DNA of 64,000 nt, from positions 127,323,533 to 127,387,532 of the forward strand of contig NC_088171.1 in assembly GCF_028769735.1 (NCBI RefSeq), read 5' to 3'. Position 1 is the first letter of the stretch. Each line of letters begins with the position of its first letter. This document shows positions 49,736 through 63,722 of this stretch, in pieces. This stretch comes from Zonotrichia leucophrys gambelii. Lineage: Eukaryota; Chordata; Aves; Passeriformes; Passerellidae. The position numbers were made by a program, and so were the translations under genes. The notes beneath the pieces were generated by a model that was given only the letters and a program-made list of their open reading frames with translations, was not told where the DNA came from and made no database searches.

Positions 49736-52700
49736 TGGAAGTTTGGGCAACCCTTGATGTTCAAAAGCTTTTCTCACCTGTAGCTTCCAGCATATCCTCT
49801 CCTTGTCAGACCTTCCATCCCTGTAACTTGATTATCTTCCACACACACTGGTTGTCAGATGCAATGGCCATTGCTTTGGGAGGATCCAACATGTTTAGTG
49901 CTCATTCTTTGTAGAGGAGGTTTCTCTAGAAAGGAGACTTCCTCTGCACAGCTGGCCAGTAGATGGGGGCCGGCACATACCCCACACACCACCACAGATG
50001 GTGAGACAGGTCAGGCCAGTCAGGGGTGTTCTGATGGTTCTTCCAGGGGCAGGAAAGAGTGAAGAGCATTTTAAAAAAGGATTTAGATGTTACACTTCAG
50101 CGCAAATCCTAAAATTCCTCCTATAACATGATATTAGGGATCTGCATTTAAAGCCCGCTAATATTATTTAGAATCCACCATTAGAACCTTGCTGGTTTCT
50201 CATATCCCACCATCTCCTGGCCCTCCTGAGTCACGATGAAACCAGACAGCTGGCAGAGCTAGACTAGAGGCCTGAAGAAGGGGACTGTGAAATACAGGAG
50301 GTGCTGTGAAGATCCTCTTTGTCCATGGTGCCAAAGAAAAACCCTGTAGAATAACTCCGCCTGATTTCAAGAGCTGTTGCTTCTGAACAGCAGAAAACCT
50401 CACCAGAGTAGGATATACTGCAGCTCTGCAAATGGAGAAGATGTTACATAAAGAGTGAGGGCCATTATGCCTCAGCTGTGGCTGTGAGAGGGGGAGGCAA
50501 AGATCCTTGCCAGATCCTGGTGATTAGGAAGGGGACAAAGCAGATGTCCTCAGTGTGAATCCAGTGACAAGTCTTCCTTGCTCTTCCCTCCTCCCCACAT
50601 GGTCCTCCTTCGCAGCTGCCCAGCCTGCCAGCCTTGGCCACAGGGGGAGTTTTGCACTGCCCAGGACACATGGAGAGAAAAGTGAAACCTTGGGGCTGGA
50701 AAGGCCAAGACAGGGGCAGAGCACAGCCAGGGTTGGACCTGTAAGTACAGTCCTGATTTTGAGGGTTGGTGTGGGAAGATGTACATACCTGTGAAAATGC
50801 CTGGTATCCAGATAAGAATGATTCCCACAGGTTTTTCTCTTTCTGTGTGCTTAAGCATTGTTCTAAATTGGCCATGAGGGCATGGTTACCTACTCCAAAA
50901 GGCCAGGGTGGGCTGAGGCATGCAGAGCATCTGAGTAATTGCAGTGTGTGCATTTGAAAACATGCCACAATTTTTTCCTGCTGATCAGGTTCATATACAA
51001 CTGTTTATGAGGTAACTTGGTTTCTTAGCAATGTTGTTTCTACTCCTCAACTACAAATGTTGGGCCAGAACCCTGCAGTGACCCTGAGGAAAGGGGCGCA
51101 TCTGAAAACCAAACACCCAGTGTTTGACTTTAGCAAGAGCTATTGCCCAGTCATCTGGACTTCTCTCATTTCACCTGTGCACAGAAAAGCACTTAATTGT
51201 AAAATGAAAGCAGTGTAAATCTCAGGGAATGTGATCTCTGTGGACAAAAAATACCCCATTGTAAAAAAAATCTTATGGCAGACCACACAATCTCTGATCT
51301 GACAGTCTAAAGATTGTTTTAAGAAATGGCTTCTCACTGCTGTAGTACGTGACCAGTAGTGTCAGACCGACTCCATCAACTTTGTATGCAAATCTGCTCA
51401 AGTACTGAAAGACTTTTTGCTAACTGAAGTCTTAATTTAAAAGAACAATTGTTCCTAGAACAATATTCCTGTGAAACTTTCAGTGAAGGAAATCTTCTTT
51501 CCCTGTCTTAATTTCATAACTGACTGTTTCGAATGAAACTTTCCAAGTGTCATCTTGAAGTAGCACCTGGCAGGCAACCATGAGAATGAGAGTCTAACAC
51601 AGTTATAAGTAATTGGAAGCAGAGTCTTATAATGCAAAGTGCCAGGCAAGCTTAATAACAGCCTGTGTTCCTGACCCTCTATGAGAGAATGGAATATTTT
51701 TATTCACGATATTGGTTTTGCTGAAGTTGTGTAGGTGGCAGATTTTAGCATGTGCAGAATAAATATTTCCTGAGAAATATCACTGAAAAAGAAATTAATT
51801 TGAATTATTAATTAAGGTGTTAGGCTAGTCAAATTAAGTACAGATAATGTTCATATTAATTATTCTGGCATTTCACTGATCTCTTTTATACCTAGCTTTT
51901 TAATAGCACTGCAGATCTACCTCATCCTCTTCCTATCCTGATCTGACAGGAGAAATGGCATTCAAAAATGTGGCTTTTTGAAAGGCACCTTTCTGCCCTT
52001 CTGTAAATGTCAATAAATTTCCATGTAATGTATGAATTAGTTTTCACTTCAATTTAGTAGGGGGTTAAGGGGAGGATTTTACCTCTTCTGAAGTATTTAA
52101 TAGAACCAATAGCAATATATATTTTTCAAGGGGATCTTTCTATGCTTATCCAGATTCTTTTGATACTAGTTGGAAACTAGTAACTGCTTTCAACAGGTTT
52201 GGAGTCAGTCCCTAAACTGTTATTACAATTTATGAAAGTCTGAATTCCATGAATAATTGAGTCATTCTTCAGAAGCAATTGTAAATATATTTAGACCAGC
52301 TTCTGAGAAGAAACTACACACACACACACACATACACTAACAAAACCCAATTAAAACTGTGGCAATGGTAATGCTCTGCTGTAATTCAGACACATGGCAA
52401 AATCTGCAGAGAAACCATGCTGCAAACCTGCTTTGCATTCATTTCTACATTTATCACTGACATAAGCTCACTACCTCTTTTCTTTTTTCTAAATAAAAAG
52501 TGCACGGATGCTGTCTTACATTTATTGTGAGATTGGCTGCTTACCTGATAGCACAGGATTCCTCCTGCTATATTCACACTATCTTTACATGGAAATAAAA
52601 GCTTGTAGATGACCAATTTACCTTCATTATGGGCTGTCTAATCCAGCACAATTCAATACACCAGTTTACATTAACAGGTCTTGTTGGCCATATTTTCTCT

Positions 52701-55700
52701 TCATAATTTCATAGTCTTTTTAAACACCTTCCTATCTTGACTCTTATGTCACAACTCCAAATGTTTTCTTGCTGTGTAGGCAGCAGACCTATATTTGGCA
52801 AAAAAGAGTTGTGAATCCTGGATCCAAAACAGGATACAGAAAGGTCCATAAAAACATAGCTGACAGATCTGAAGCAAGTCTGCATTTTGAGGGAGAGGAT
52901 GAATAGTTTTCAGCAGGAAGACAAAGTTCTGAAATCAGTTTTCAGTTGAGTACCTGCAAAGCAAGATGGCTACAAATCTGTAATCATCATGCTTAATTAA
53001 TGCCATGGATTAACCTCATAGATGAAGAAGCTGAATATGTACTTTTTAGGAAGACTGAGAGAACTTTGTTATGGGGTTTTGGGGTGGCCCCACAGAGTGG
53101 CACTGTGCTCTTGCTGCTGCTGAGCCCTCTTTGCCTAGATGCTGCAGGTGGGTGACCAAGAGAGGAAGGTTTTCCAAAGGGAAGAGCCAGAGCAGCAGTA
53201 CCAGGTTCAGAGAGCAGCAGGCTGAAGAGGCACAAGGCACCTCTGTAACCAGCAGCCTACAGGGTCAGGGCACCATTGGCACTTTGGTAGGGTTTGTGGA
53301 GTGCAAGAAGAAAGCATTGCAGCATTCTTCTGTGGAGGAGAGGTAAAGCTGTGGGAGATCTCAATCACATCTGGGGGAACAGAATGGGAAAATGCATGGG
53401 GCAGGATATGGATGACAATTCTGGAGGAGGAAGTCTTGACAGGATGCAGAGAGAGGGGGTCAGGGAAAGTAAGTATTGACATATTTGCTGACAGGATCAT
53501 ATGCTGAGAATGGGAAGGACAGTTTGCCCTACACTGTGGATATGTTTAAAAGAATTAAACAAAGATTGGGAAATGGCACTCTATCTGTCCCTAACAACAC
53601 ACTCTTCAGAACGCAACTAGAGCTCTAAGATGGAGCATGTAGATTTAGAAGCCTAAGTTCAGGTCACTTCAGAAATTATTTTTTCAGCTTCTGCTCCTTT
53701 GAAGTAACTTTTCCATTCTGTTCAAGGGTATACACTGAGGAATGTGTTCAAGAGCTAAAATACCAGCAGAAACTGTACATGTATTTGCATCCTGTTCTCT
53801 ACCTCAACACAGAGCAATGTTCTGCTCTTGCACTGTCCTTGGGGAAAATGGCTGTAGTGCAGAAAGAGTTTCTTGTTGAGTAACCACATGGTGACGTTGC
53901 AGTGATGAGGAATTAATTAGTCTATGCACTGCTGACCTGCCTGGTATTTTAATTACAATTTTTCATCTAATCATGGTATATGAAAGGAAAGCAACTTACA
54001 TTTACATTTCTAATTCTTCTAAATGTGGGTGCTACACCAGTCAGTCATGCTGAGGGATTGACAGCAACTACCTTCATGTGAAAATTTGGTGTAGTGAGTG
54101 TTGTCATCTTTGTTCCCTTTTTGAGTTGCTAGGCATTATCCTGTGAACTTCTTCATTTCTCCTATGGCTTGTTCAGGGCTAACACCAGTATGCCAATTAT
54201 ATGACAACAAAATCCCCAAACCTTCAGTTCATGCAATAGCAGCCCTTTTGTGGAAGTGCAACAATGTGTAATGGGACATACAGGAGGTCACTGGGGAGCA
54301 GTGAGGGGGAAGAGGAGACTGCCATGAAAAGATGTACAGAATTTATAGTGATTCTCACAGCTCTGCATAAGACTTATTTTAAAAACACAAGATTTTTTTA
54401 AAAAACCAATAGGTTCATACAGGATGTTCCCTAACTCCTTTCTGCAGAGTTGCTTGGACACAAAGCGAAAAGCAGCCAAATGTTGTTGTCCATAGTGGGG
54501 AACCTGGGAGATGGTGGATTCGCTAATGATGGATCTTCCCCAGTGCTTCTTATTATTCAGGCCATGCCCCTTTAAGTCATTAGATATATGTTGAATTTTC
54601 AAGTTGGCAGAACTCATATACAGTACCCTCATATCACAGTGCAACAATTTCTTTCACACAGTTTGTGGGGGCTGAAAAAGGGAGTAGTATTTGTGACAAG
54701 ATGGCAACGATAAGGCAGATGTGTCCTTGTACACAGTAGTAAGATTTTATTTCTCACCCAACAGGAATTCAACACAGCAGTGAACAAGAAGAGAGGCTGC
54801 CAGTACTCCTCTTGGCACTGTTTTAATCCTCCACATGGCCTTTCATGTAGACTCTTCTGGTGCTCCCCATGATCTCAGTTATTCCTGCAAGACCTGTAAA
54901 AATTTTACAAAAAAGAAAATTCCTTTTCTAAAAGCTTAGAAAAAGCTATTTAAAATGAGAATTAATGCAAATTAAAATGAATGTACTTGCTAAAAAATAT
55001 ATTTTATATATAGTATCTCAAAATATCTTGTTTTAAAATTAAAAAAAAAAAACAATATAACAAACCAGCAACAAAAGCCTCCTCTCATACTAAAGATTTT
55101 ATTAGACTACTTTTGTAATAATTCTTTTCCTCTTTTTGATAGTCTGGAACTATCTCATCACAGCTTTAATTAGGATAACCTTTTATCTGTTTATGTTCTA
55201 CAGTGACATTTTAAGATTGGCCTTCACTGAGAGCTTTGGGTGATGTGTACACTGAGGCTTTGGAAACTTCTTCTGGACAAGCTGCCAGCAAACAATTACC
55301 CATCTAAATGTCAATAAGCCAGACATCAATTGTCAGTTTGCATCATTTCTAAAAGCCTGCTTTCTCTGTAGATTACATCAAAAGCGGAATGCACTCTTTA
55401 AAAAATAGAACTTGATTTTGATCATGTATTAAGCATTTTTATGCCTAGGGACTTGGGTAAATAGTATAATACTTCAGAGCATTTAACTTACTCTTGTGCT
55501 GTTCCAAAACCAAAATATTTACAGATAAATTTTTAGAATATTGAGCAGACGCCCTAAAGTGGTTTTTTTTAATATAAAGTTACATCAAAAAAGGATGTTT
55601 ACTGGGAGGAGAAATACTCAATGGCAGTTTTAAAGAAGTATCAGTACTAACATTTGTGTGTGTTATGGGAGCATGGATTGAAAAGTAATTGTGGCTGATG

Positions 55701-56258
55701 TTGAGTGCATCTCATTATGAGATCATGTGTTTTACAGATCAAAAATACTACTGTTGAAGAAAACACTATTTACTTTCACTGTCATGTTGCCATTTTTTTC
55801 CCATCTCATATTGGTGAGTTAACTTCTGTATCAGAACAAGAAAATCACTAATTATTACCAGCAAGGTAAGCTAATTTTATTAGCAGTAAGCTAATTTTAA
55901 TTCTCTTGATGTTACACTGTTTCTCTCTTTTGGCACATCCAGATTTTTCTGGATTGGTAGGAGATGTACATTCCTTTCAGTAGGTTCCATGGCTAGGACA
56001 GCTTCTAACATAATCTTCCTCTTCATTGTAGTGATATACTTGAACAAGAAATTACAAAGTATTTCCGTTTATAAAAATATGAAAATGAATGCTGTACTTG
56101 ATAAATATATGTATTAATGAAAAATACTTTAAAATGTGAAGAAAATAGTCCACATAATGATTCTACCCTCCTTTCTTCCTACCTTTCCTGACTAAAGGAC
56201 ATGTATTTTTCAATTATTGACCATCCAAAATAATTTAAAACCTCCTACAGGGCCATAA
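49736..56258. other. Noncoding stretch with scattered open frames
   Basis: Includes a GC-richer patch with a 167-codon minus-strand frame (50465-50968), a patch with three overlapping plus-strand frames ending at a GTAAGT site (53071-53507), and an (AC) run at 52316-52332. None has a recognisable domain. The candidate exon at 55738-55813 is listed separately. Confidence 0.35.
55738..55813 (+). CDS. Weak candidate coding exon
   Basis: An acceptor (catgtgttttacag) ends at 55737 and a donor (ATTG|GTGAGT) begins at 55814. The 76-nt interval is open in frame 0 (25 codons plus one base), starting IKNTTVEENT and ending in a hydrophobic AIFFPSHI. It could follow an exon leaving in phase 0, such as 29666-29823, but it is short and unsupported by homology. 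A second strong donor (CAAG|GTAAGC, 55866) lies just downstream, after an in-frame stop. Confidence 0.2.
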
Positions 56259-56415
56259 TCATGGAACCACAGAATGGTTTGAGTTGGAAGGGACCATTAG
56301 AGATCATCTATTCACAGCCCCCCTGCAGTGGGCAAGGACACCTTCCACTAGACCGGGTGGCACAAAGCCCCATCCAACATGATCTTGAACAACATCCTGG
56401 GATGGAACATTCACA
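56259..56415 (-). repeat. CR1 LINE 3' end, antisense
   Basis: Inverted tail (aatcatggaaccacagaatgg), then 'gagttggaagggaccatta', 'gtgggcaaggacaccttcc', 'actagaccgggtggcacaaa' and 'cccatccaacatgatcttga'. Similarity ends near 'gggatggaacattcacaat'. A short 5'-truncated copy. Confidence 0.93.
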
Positions 56416-57439
56416 ATGAAGATATCAGACCCACTTCTCTGGATACAGACTGTAAAATCTCAGTTACCTGCTTAACCAGCTACAACACACATTTAAAAAA
56501 AGCTCCACTTGCTTTTGATGCTGCTACCCTTGCAGAAGCTCCATTGTCTGTGCTTAGACTCTGGGCTTGGCTTTGTCCTGTTAGCGTTTGATGGAAAAAG
56601 CAAAGCACAGTATGATAATCCTGTCGTTAGATCCTCCACCAACTTACACCTCTATGATGAACCACTCCCTTTCCCATTCCCTCTTTGTCTCCTCCATGTG
56701 CTTTAATTGATATTCATTTCAGAGCTAAGAAAAGATTTGCCCCAGAGATAGATAAAGCATTTATGATTTATTTCAAAGATTTATACTTGAATCTATAAAT
56801 CAATGACATAAGTCCCTCATATATCACCTCTTGATCACAGCACTTTACTTTGGCATGTGTTTGACAGACAAATTGATCAACTCTTCTATCCCAACCAAAC
56901 CTCTAATATCCCTTCTTAAGTTCTCTTTTACTTTGGCCTTTATCACAACGGTAGAGTTGCAGGGAGACACGTTATGCTACCTCTACCTGGTAATAAAATA
57001 AGTAATGGGAGATGGAAAGATCCCTTTGGTGTTAACTCCATCTGCAGAGCTTGGAAGTCATTCAGTGGTTAATTAGAGACATGCTATTGATGTAAAGTTA
57101 ATAACTTGACTTATTACCAAAGTTCTCCCTGTCTACAGAGTTTTACCAAGTGTAATGATGTACTTTACCAGTGAGATGTACTGACATAACTCTCAACACT
57201 ACATATCATCAGAAATACTGTTAATATAATTGTTACCGCTAGGAGCCAATCAATGGATGAGCTCAAGATCTTCCTCTTAGTAAGCAAAAAAATACATACT
57301 ACAATATATTTGTTTTAATGTTCGTTGCTTTCCTAATACACACTTTTTCTCTCTGCCACATCAAATAAACTCTGTTAGTCTCTTTTAACTTGAATAAACC
57401 AAAAAGAATATGAAAATTGCTCATCTGTGCCTTCAACTG
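56416..57439. other. Noncoding stretch, nothing recognised
   Basis: AT-rich, with no repeat, RNA gene or splice-bounded exon that I can support. Confidence 0.4.
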
Positions 57440-58013
57440 TGTAGTGGTTTACCCCACCTGGCAACTCAGCCCCAGACAGCTGCTTGCCGAATCCCCCCTG
57501 GTGGGAGAGAACTAAAAGGGAAAAGGTGAGAAAACTCGTGGGTTGAGATAAAGTTTATTAAGTAAAGCAAAAACTGCATATAAGCAAAGCAAAACAATGT
57601 GTGCATTCACTGCTTCCCATGGGCTGGCAGGTGTTCAACCATCCCCAGAAAAGAAAGGTTCCACCCCATTTAATGGTGTTTTGGGAAGAAAAACAACAGT
57701 ACTTTGCCCCTCCTCCCTTCCTTCTTCACCAGATTTATATGCTGAACCTGATGCCATATGATCTGGGATATCCCTCTGGTCAGATGGGGTCAGCTGTATC
57801 AGATGTGCTCCCTTCCAAATTCTTGTCCAACCCCAAACACCTTGCTGTGGGAGTGGGGTGAGAAGAAAAAATAGTCTTGACTCTGTGCAAGCACTGTTCA
57901 GCAATGACAAAAACATCCCTGAATTATCAATACAGTTTCCTGCACAAATCCAAACCACAGGCTCGTGTCAGCTATTATGAAGAAAACTGACATTATGCCA
58001 GCCAAGACCAGCA
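57440..58013 (-). mobile_element. ERVL-like solo LTR, antisense
   Basis: The plus strand reads 'tgtagtggtttaccccacc' ... 'gagaaaactcgtgggttgag' ... 'gcttcccatgggctggcagg' ... 'gggatatccctctggtcag' ... 'ccagccaagaccagca', the reverse complement of a widespread avian LTR as I remember it. On the minus strand it has TATAAAT (plus atttata, 57733-57739) and AATAAA (plus tttatt, 57554-57559). A target duplication could not be matched, probably because of age. No internal retroviral genes adjoin it; the 86- and 107-codon frames inside are incidental. Confidence 0.8.
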
Positions 58014-61000
58014 CGTGCTGTGTGAAGAAATGAATGTTAGAATGACATGGCTGGGATGCTGCTGCAATTAGATTTGTATTCTACAGAAATCATTTCTCTT
58101 TAGTAATCTAAAAGTTAGGCAGCAAGTCAAGGCTGTGATCGAGGCTTCACTATAGTCAGGGGATGGAGGGTGGTTCCTGCCACCTCTTTTAGCCATAAGC
58201 TCAGAATTAAATGAAGCACACTCTGGAGATGCATCCAGTCACACATTGCACTGGAAACAGAGATGTGCAAATAAAGTTAGATATCCAGTGCAAACACATT
58301 GCTCATGGCTGTTTAACAACCTGAATTAGCTTGTGTAAAAGTAAAACCTTACCATTGATGTCCACAGCACCAAACCCATTTTCAAACAGCAGAATAGTTA
58401 TAATATTGTGTTACTGCCTTGTGCTAACAGTTGTGCTAATGATAGCGCTGATATGTGATCACTGAAATTACTCAAGACATAAAATTGGATGACAATTATT
58501 TCTGAGGATGGATTTCTTGTTCACACATAAATCTCTATTTCTTTGCCCTTCTTTCATTATCAGACAGCTCATGGCTCAGAAAGAAATGGCTTTTCCATTT
58601 TAGTGCTGGATTAGATCACCTCCATTGAGGAAGCATTATGAAACCAGCATAGTTACCTACTGAGTATTGACTGAAAGTTGTACTTGTAAGTGATTCATCT
58701 CTTCATGTGTTCCTAAGCACTTCTTAAAAAAAATATAGGCCTAAGACAGATCAAATAGAAAAGGATAGAAGGGATTCAGAGGGATCAAAGTGAGAAAAGG
58801 TTACTCCCAAAAGCCTTCTGAAATGGCAGTCCTCAGCACTGAACTGAAAGTACTCCACAGTTATTATCTATTTGCAAACAGAGCTTGGAGCATGCCAACA
58901 GGGAAATGGTCTTTCCTCTGTAGGGATCATTCTGTATTCCAAACAAAACCTTGTTTCTTAAGTTACACTTGTCTTATGAATTAGGAACTTTCAGCTCTCT
59001 TTCTGCATTCCTTTTGCATTTGTATAACTTACCCTAAGTGTTGCTATGGCGTGCAGTGGGATGGCACAGCACTGATTGGAGCAATATTGCTCTAGCAGCT
59101 GAGCTTACTCAAAATGTTCTAACACTCAAGGTATTTCTGAGCATGCATAAAACTTCATTTAGACTTGACATATTGTTTATGATATCTCCTTGTAAGTTGT
59201 GCATTCACTGTCTATCATTATGAATTATAAGCTCAGGATGATACAGTCTTTTGAAACAGCTTGGTTCAAAAACAGAGTTACTTTTTGTTGATAACCCCGT
59301 CCTAAAAATCCACATTTTTTTAGTTTCAGGATATATCCTTACTAATATGTTCTATATTCATTAAAGATTTTTGCAAGTCAGTAAGCATCACTTTACTTTA
59401 CACACACCCTAAATTATATAATTTCTTCAGAATTCTCAACATCTCTTCTTTTGGCTTATTTTAATCTTCTGCTGTTCTTACCCATTCCTCATGTAGTTCA
59501 GACATCTTGTAATGCAGGATTTCATTTACTTTTTTTTCATTTGTATGTTAACTGAAATTCAGGCTGTCAAAATGTTGCTGCACATAACATCACCTTAGAG
59601 TCATGGCTTAAGTTGAAATTTGAGTTGAAACTTCCTCAAACAAGACATTCTCTATGAAAAATTTCATTAATGCTCAAACACATATATCTCCTAGTGATAA
59701 TTTTAGCTACAATTATATCACTTTCAGAGACAGCATTTGTGCCTCTGTTTTCCATAGCCCAAGAGAGCTGGCTGTGCTAAGGAGGATCATCTTCTTTTGT
59801 ACCTATTCAACCTGCACTATTCTGTATAGAAAATTACTTATTACACCAGGGGCAGGACAGAAGATAGGGATAAAGGAGAGAAAGTGAGAGACACTATCTT
59901 ATTAGTTAAGACCTCTTTTAGAGGGTGCAAGTATTGGTGGTGGGCTGCAATAAGTAAACATAAGAGAAAATTCGCTTATCTGAGACTTACCTAGTTTAGT
60001 GTCTAAATATTTGGCTTACTGTACTTATCCAGGGTGTGATTTCAGGTCCATGATCTGAATCACACAGATCTGAGCACATTTGCCTAACCTTTGAAAACAT
60101 TTCCTTGTGTGGGTCACTTTGCTAGATTAAGGCTCAGCAGACATTAGGATTTATGTTCTGTGGCACTTTGTTCTATTACCACTGCAGTGATGACAAATAT
60201 TTTCAACTTTGGCCATAAGCCTTAGGGAATTTTAATATTAAAGATAGTCAGTAAACTATGAATCTGCACCTGATAGCTATGTCTGTCCTCAGTGTGTTTA
60301 TTTTTCCCTTTTGCTTTCATTGAATAAAGCTTAGCACTTGAAAAGGGTACATTAGTTATGATATTTTAGGATCAAAGGCGTTACTCAGCCATCTCCAGTG
60401 AAACAAAATATTAATTGAAGTAGCCCTCTAGCAAAACAATTGTAATATAGCTTTCAAATCTGAAGAGGGAGTGGCCACCTTTGGTATTCAGATTCAAAGG
60501 TTTCATAGGAATGTTGGCGTTTCCCTCTCTTCTCACATTCATGATCAAAGAGTCCATAAAATTTCAGCTTTGATTAGCCTCTGTCTTTCTAGGCAGTACC
60601 ACATGCACTGGCAAACTCTGGCCTGGATTTGTAATATTTTTGAAGCGGAATAATTCACTGATTCATTAATGCTGATGACTGCTCATAGCACACTAATAGA
60701 AGTGTGCTCCCCAGCTGCCAGAATTTTGACAAGATCCAAGGCAAATGTGAGACATCTCCATGTCTCCTACCCTGGAAAAGAGCTTAATTGCTTTCTCACC
60801 ACTCTCTCCCAGTGGCAGCCTCTGGACATTTTGTCACTCTTGTAGCATGAATTGTGCTTTACAGCTACTACTGAATGTAGCTGGTGGCATTCAGTCTGCA
60901 GCCATTTGGGATGCTGCAGGCTTTCCAAGATATCTACATGGGGCTGGCAGAAATGGCACTGGAGCTGGTACAGCAGACCATTACCCTGCAGAAGACATAA

Positions 61001-63331
61001 AAGGCAGGAGAGATACCTGCGGCATCTCAAATGACAATACACACTTTTGCCTGGACAACCAAGTCATATCCAGTAAGCCAAGGCAGGAACACTGCAGGAA
61101 TTCACAAATCTTCAAAGTGTTCTCACTCACTTATTTTCCATCCTGTTTTAAGATTAGGTTCTGATCTAATAGCCTCCTTTCAGCATGTTTTAAATGATGT
61201 ATAAAGTGATAAACCCAACTCACTAGAGGCATGGATATTTTTTCTATCATTATGCTGTTCAATGCAGTTAGTTTCCCTGCTTGTTGCAACAAACCACCAA
61301 GTCCCATGTCCTTCCCTGAAATTTCCAAAATAACTATTTTAAAGTATTTATGCGACATTTATCTTTAATTATTCCACTCTTCATCTTTGCAGGGTCTTGA
61401 CTGCCTTGATCTGGAAATCATCTATTTCCAGTAGCTGCAATATGTGTATAAGCATATTTGCCTACACAACTTCCCTTATTACAGATTTTGGTTAAAGATA
61501 CAGTTAAGTGCAACTTATGTAAAGAGATAGGACTAGAAATACTCACAGTTCTTAAATTAAAATACTTGAAAGGTTTTTTTTAGTTTTTTAGTTCATGTAA
61601 ACAGTACAAAACGTCAATATCAGGAATTATTTGGGTAGATCTGGCAAGTATCACAGACAAGGTATAAGTGGAGTACAAAGATGGATTGAATATCTTTCCA
61701 CAGTTTCTCTCAGGTCTATTTTCTTCAGTTCAAATAAATGACATAAACCAATGTGGAAAGCTTCACATTAGTCAAATAATATCTTTGCTTTATAGTAATT
61801 GTAAAATTTTACAGTCTTTAGAGGAAAGAATAACAGCATTGTTAATAACTACTGATCATCATTTAGGATCTTGAAAAATGTTTGGACTGAAACCTTGAAT
61901 TAAAAGAGATCAAGATATCACCTCCAGTTCCTTCATGTTTACTTATGCACTTGGACCTCAAGAGGAGTCAACTAATGCTTAAAATTATTTTAAAAATTCA
62001 GTCTGGTAGTATTTGAGTATATCTGGCCTGCTTCACATCCAAATTTAATTTTCCTCTTTTGTCTTTAGAAAGTTATTGTCATCTTTCTTTATCTTTTTTG
62101 GTTTGAAATGTGCATTAGTCATAGTACCTCTTTAACAAAAACAGGTCATCTGGCTTGATGATGAATGCCTCTCATCTTCAATAAAAGCACAAAGAATACT
62201 AAAATCCTCATCAGACTAATTAGTAAGAACGCCCTTGAGTCAGCCACAAGTCTTAGTGATGATCTGTCATGAGTTCACAAAACTGCTATGTCTGATCTTT
62301 TTATTTACTTCTTTTCAATAATATCTGGTCATTCAGTGGAGATCACAGACACAGAAATCACTGGCTTGGGAGTATCAGTATTTTTTCCCATATAGTTAAT
62401 TTCAGGGCACTGAGTTGATCACAGTTTTCAATAATGAAAATTGCTCATATGCAGCTGATTATATGGCACAGAAACAAATACTGGCCAAGCAAAATATAAA
62501 ATACTTTACTCAACAAATCGATCAGAAAAGCAGCAAAGAACAGTTAATTATCTTCGAAATATCTGTATTTTGTCATATATGGAAAAATAAACAAAGGCAT
62601 AGTGGTCAATTTATTTCTGGTTTTGCTTTAAGTAGGACTATATTTGTTTTAATTACTTTTCTGTAGTTTGAGTCAATACTTTCTTTTATTTTCTTTAGTT
62701 TTGCTGTCATTATCACTGAAGTAGGGTTTTTTTCTATTTCAAAATGACATAATTTACCAATGAGTCAGAATCATAGCTCCATATAGCCTTTCATTTTTAA
62801 CATAGAATAAAACAATGAAACATTTGTTTGAAGACAGAGCAACCAATCCATATGTGCCAGTGTCAGGTTACTTCCACAGGTCACTTCAAGACTTGATTCA
62901 CCACTTTTTAAGGCCGTATAAACATTTCAGGAAATGGTAAGGAGCACAAGTCTGCACTAAACAGTTCTAGATTTTGTTGTCATTAGCTGTCTGATTAAAT
63001 TTTAATTTTATTGCCCAATTACAAATTTTTGCCCAGAACTGAGATACATTTCTGAGAAGTAGCTCAGGATTCATTTTTAAAAACATCAAACTTATTCTAA
63101 GGTTGATTAACAACATTCCACAAAGAAAAATCCAGTGAGATTTCTTTTACTCTTCAATATTTATGGTGTTGTTGTTAAGCTTCAGGATCAGCACTAAGGC
63201 ATGTCTTCTATCCTGGAACCTACACTCCTCAAATCCTAAAATCTGTATTTCCACACATCATCTTATTTGTAGCTGTGGAAATTACTCTGTGTGCCCAAGA
63301 TGCTTTATGATTTCCCAGTTGCATGCTGTGG
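58014..63331. other. Long AT-rich noncoding stretch
   Basis: No repeat family recognised. The longest frame (60760-61164, plus, 134 codons) has no domain or splice context. A strong acceptor at 62405 is followed by an 86-codon open stretch (62406-62666) without a good donor; see findings. Confidence 0.35.
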
Positions 63332-63722
63332 GATGGAATCATAGAATAGTTTGGGTTGGAAGGCACTTTAAAGATCATCCAGTTCCAAACCCCCTACCAT
63401 GAGCAGAGACACCTTCAGGTTGTTCAGAGCCCCATCCAACTTGGTCTTGAACACTTCCAGAGGTGAGGCATTCACAGCCTCTCTGGGCAACCTGTTCCTG
63501 TGCCTCATTACACTCACAGTAAAGAATTTCTTCTTAATATCCAATTTAACCTACCCTCATTCAGTTTAAAGTCATTACCTCTTGCTCCGTCACTATAAAC
63601 TCTTGGAAAAAGTGCCTCTCCAGCTCTCTTGAGGTCCTCTATAGGTAGGGCTCTAGGTGCTCTAAGGGAAGGTGCTCTAAGATCTCCACTGTGTCTTCTC
63701 CAGGTTGAACAAAGGGACCATT
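63332..63722 (-). repeat. CR1 LINE 3' end, antisense
   Basis: Inverted tail (ggaatcatagaatagtttgg), then 'gatcatccagttccaaac', 'cttgaacacttccagaggtg', 'ctctctgggcaacctgttcc', 'cagtaaagaatttcttctta', 'cctctccagctctcttgagg' and 'gtcttctccaggttgaacaa'. It carries a small local duplication (ggtgctctaagg / ggtgctctaaga) near 63655-63680. Confidence 0.95.

Noticed and set aside
53071..53507. Plus-strand gene ending at GTAAGT (53468)
   Set aside because: Three overlapping frames with no acceptor and no recognisable protein; a GC-richer patch gives long frames by chance.
60760..61164. 134-codon plus-strand frame
   Set aside because: No recognisable domain, no splice or promoter context, and overlapping frames on both strands; within the length expected by chance.
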